From Actinomycetales bacterium (GTDB lineage Bacteria > Actinomycetota > Actinomycetes > Actinomycetales > Microbacteriaceae): 5,208 nucleotides of DNA. Location: assembly GCA_028868555.1 (NCBI GenBank), contig JAGWUG010000077.1:1-5208 (forward strand). Reading direction: 5' to 3'. This document shows, in pieces, positions 5,195-5,208 of this stretch. The notes beneath the pieces were generated by a model. The model did no database searches. It had not been told where the DNA came from and worked only from the letters and a program-made list of their open reading frames with translations. Position numbers and translations under genes: made by a program. The stretch's first letter is position 1; every line of letters starts with the position of its first letter.

Positions 5195-5208
5195 CGACAG
5201 TTTTGTCG
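5195..5208. repeat. Short inverted repeat at the right edge
   Basis: CGACA (5195-5199), GTTT, TGTCG (5204-5208) is a perfect 5-bp inverted repeat ending at the last base of the window; it may extend further to the right. It could be an operator upstream of the pgsA promoter or part of a neighbouring gene's signal. Nothing else in 5171-5208 can be assigned. Confidence 0.35.

Noticed and set aside
1..5208. Mobile elements, CRISPR arrays, tRNA or rRNA genes, riboswitches
   Set aside because: No transposase or integrase, no regularly spaced repeats, no cloverleaf or ribosomal RNA sequence and no recognisable riboswitch were seen; nearly all of the window is coding.

Overview
The window looks like a core, housekeeping stretch of an actinobacterial chromosome, most likely from Microbacteriaceae or a close relative. 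Three things point there: the gene set (pyruvate carboxylase, a GarA/OdhI-type FHA protein, the FtsR-type MerR regulator and a second actinobacterial MerR protein), starts that look leaderless (a TANNNT -10 box 6-7 nt before the start codon), and a moderately high G+C content judged by eye. Genus cannot be fixed from the sequence alone. Intergenic spaces are short, as in a streamlined genome.

Layout. Bases 1-1703 (minus) hold the N-terminal 567 residues of pyruvate carboxylase, running off the left edge. A 58-bp divergent promoter region separates it from an orphan ParA-family ATPase at 1762-2640 (plus). ParA ends inside a bidirectional intrinsic terminator that also serves the convergent MerR-family gene at 2674-3222 (minus). 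Upstream of that gene is a 178-bp intergenic region carrying a perfect inverted repeat, CTTGAAC-N7-GTTCAAG, within a cluster of four related half-sites; this is the best regulatory candidate in the window. Then comes a tight minus-strand operon, transcribed from the right edge leftwards: pgsA-like CDP-alcohol phosphatidyltransferase (4570-5157), garA/odhI-like FHA protein (4099-4545) and ftsR-like MerR regulator (3401-4099).

How the genes fit together. The order pgsA, FHA protein, MerR, MerR is a condensed version of the mycobacterial Rv1822-Rv1830 neighbourhood, which additionally holds gcvH, a DUF151 nuclease and other genes missing here. The cluster joins phospholipid synthesis, phosphorylation-dependent control of 2-oxoglutarate metabolism (GarA) and cell-division gene control (FtsR). 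Pyruvate carboxylase supplies oxaloacetate to the same part of central metabolism. These functional links are inference from family knowledge.

I found no mobile element, CRISPR array, tRNA or rRNA, and no clear sign of a wholly new system. The points most worth a second look are the HAIR-like operator before the second merR gene, the altered phospho-threonine motif of the GarA homologue, the parA stop codon lying in a terminator loop, and the symmetric overlapping -10 boxes between parA and pyc.
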